In this document: positions 6,102 through 6,217 of the stretch, piece after piece
Numbering within the stretch: position 1 is the stretch's first letter
How the letters are laid out: every line of letters begins with the position of its first letter
Assembly (NCBI GenBank): GCA_017885225.1
Contig: JAFNGM010000192.1
Location: forward strand, 1 to 6,217
DNA: 6,217 nucleotides
Source of the DNA: Syntrophaceae bacterium
GTDB lineage: Bacteria > Desulfobacterota > Syntrophia > Syntrophales > UBA2185
Direction: 5' to 3'
The notes under the pieces: generated by a model
Seen by the model: the letters and a program-made list of their open reading frames with translations, nothing else
Databases searched by the model: none
What the model was told of the DNA's origin: nothing
Program-made: the position numbers and the translations under genes

Positions 6102-6129
6102 ATTATACACTAACTATAACTTATGTCAA
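6102..6129 (-). promoter_or_regulatory. Lead sigma70 promoter of the xre-ftsB-pil unit
   Basis: On the minus strand TTGACA (6124-6129) and TATAAT (6102-6107) are both perfect consensus hexamers, 16 bp apart. The expected transcription start is near 6095, about 33 nt before the xre ATG. The sequence upstream to the window edge is AT-rich and could act as an UP element. A short inverted repeat, TTATA/TATAA (6115-6119 and 6103-6107, 7-nt gap), lies across the spacer and the -10, a suitable place for a repressor such as the XRE protein. Confidence 0.75.
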
Positions 6130-6147
6130 GTGATAAAGATCACAAAA
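6126..6147. promoter_or_regulatory. CRP/FNR-superfamily-like operator at about -41.5
   Basis: GTGAT (6130-6134) and ATCAC (6139-6143) form perfect 5-bp arms with a 4-nt centre. Read on the minus strand, the core is TGTGA-N6-TCACT, one base from the Escherichia coli CRP core TGTGA-N6-TCACA. The dyad centre at 6136.5 is 41.5 bp upstream of the predicted start at 6095, exactly the class II activator position, and the site overlaps the -35. The regulator is unknown; a Crp-type rather than Fnr-type half-site (GTGA rather than TTGA) is seen. Confidence 0.5.
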
Positions 6148-6150
6148 TTA

Positions 6151-6178
6151 CAATATTTTTTAAAGTTAATTAATATTG
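6151..6178. repeat. AT-rich inverted repeat in the upstream control region
   Basis: CAATATT (6151-6157) and AATATTG (6172-6178) are perfect inverted 7-mers around a 14-nt centre that also holds the palindrome TTAATTAA (6166-6173). It may be a second protein-binding site or simply a result of low complexity. The rest of 6148-6217 contains no gene I can support and no convincing promoter reading rightward. Confidence 0.3.
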
Positions 6179-6217
6179 ATTAAAGTAATGACATTGTGTA
6201 AGCATATTTTACCTATA

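Noticed and set aside
6063..6110. GTG at 6110 as the xre start, giving a 79-residue protein
   Set aside because: The GTG directly precedes the TATAAT of the predicted promoter and so lies upstream of the mRNA start; the extra 16 residues resemble no HTH N-terminus.
6176..6217. Rightward promoter for a divergent gene at the window edge
   Set aside because: TTGATT (6176-6181) has only a poor -10 (TAAGCA) at 17 bp, and no gene is visible to the right.
1..6217. CRISPR arrays, tRNA/rRNA genes, insertion sequences or attachment sites
   Set aside because: No regularly spaced repeats, transposase fragments, terminal inverted repeats with target duplications, or structured RNA signatures were seen.

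Overview
This window carries a type IV pilus (T4P) envelope-spanning assembly cluster, with every gene on the minus strand, so transcription runs from right to left. The order is: a small Cro/C1-type (XRE) DNA-binding protein, an FtsB/DivIC-like division protein, pilM, pilN, pilO, pilP, pilQ and a six-TPR lipoprotein of the PilW/PilF/Tgl pilotin type. The organism must be a diderm (Gram-negative) bacterium, because it has an outer-membrane secretin, a pilotin lipoprotein and the periplasmic PilNOP set. Gene order, moderate GC content and the small XRE protein ahead of pilM suggest a deltaproteobacterial (Desulfobacterota-like) anaerobe. That taxonomic placement is an inference from general resemblance and not a search result.

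Layout from the 5' end of the transcription unit. Positions 6063-6217 hold an AT-rich control region. It contains a sigma70 promoter with perfect -35 and -10 hexamers (TTGACA, 16 bp, TATAAT) and a CRP-like palindrome centred at about -41.5 from the predicted start site. xre follows at 5871-6062, ftsB at 5539-5805 and pilM at 4393-5505, with a second promoter candidate overlapping the end of ftsB. From pilM to pilQ the genes are tightly packed: ATGA overlaps join pilM/pilN and pilP/pilQ, a 7-nt gap separates pilN and pilO, and pilO and pilP overlap. A 114-nt gap (793-906) with a perfect 16-bp hairpin separates pilQ from the pilotin gene, which ends at position 16.

How they work together: PilM is a cytoplasmic actin-like protein that binds the N-terminal INLLP peptide of PilN. 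PilN and PilO form inner-membrane dimers in the periplasm. PilP links them to the PilQ secretin, and the TPR lipoprotein is expected to bring PilQ to the outer membrane and help it assemble. The motors (PilB, PilT), platform (PilC) and pilins are not in this window.

The system itself is a known one. The points most worth a second look are a PilQ that appears to lack the N1 domain and has a charged helical linker in its place, a PilP without a lipobox, the division gene and XRE gene at the head of the unit, the CRP-like site at the lead promoter, the pilQ-pilW hairpin, and an identical ATG-plus-A8 start on three genes.
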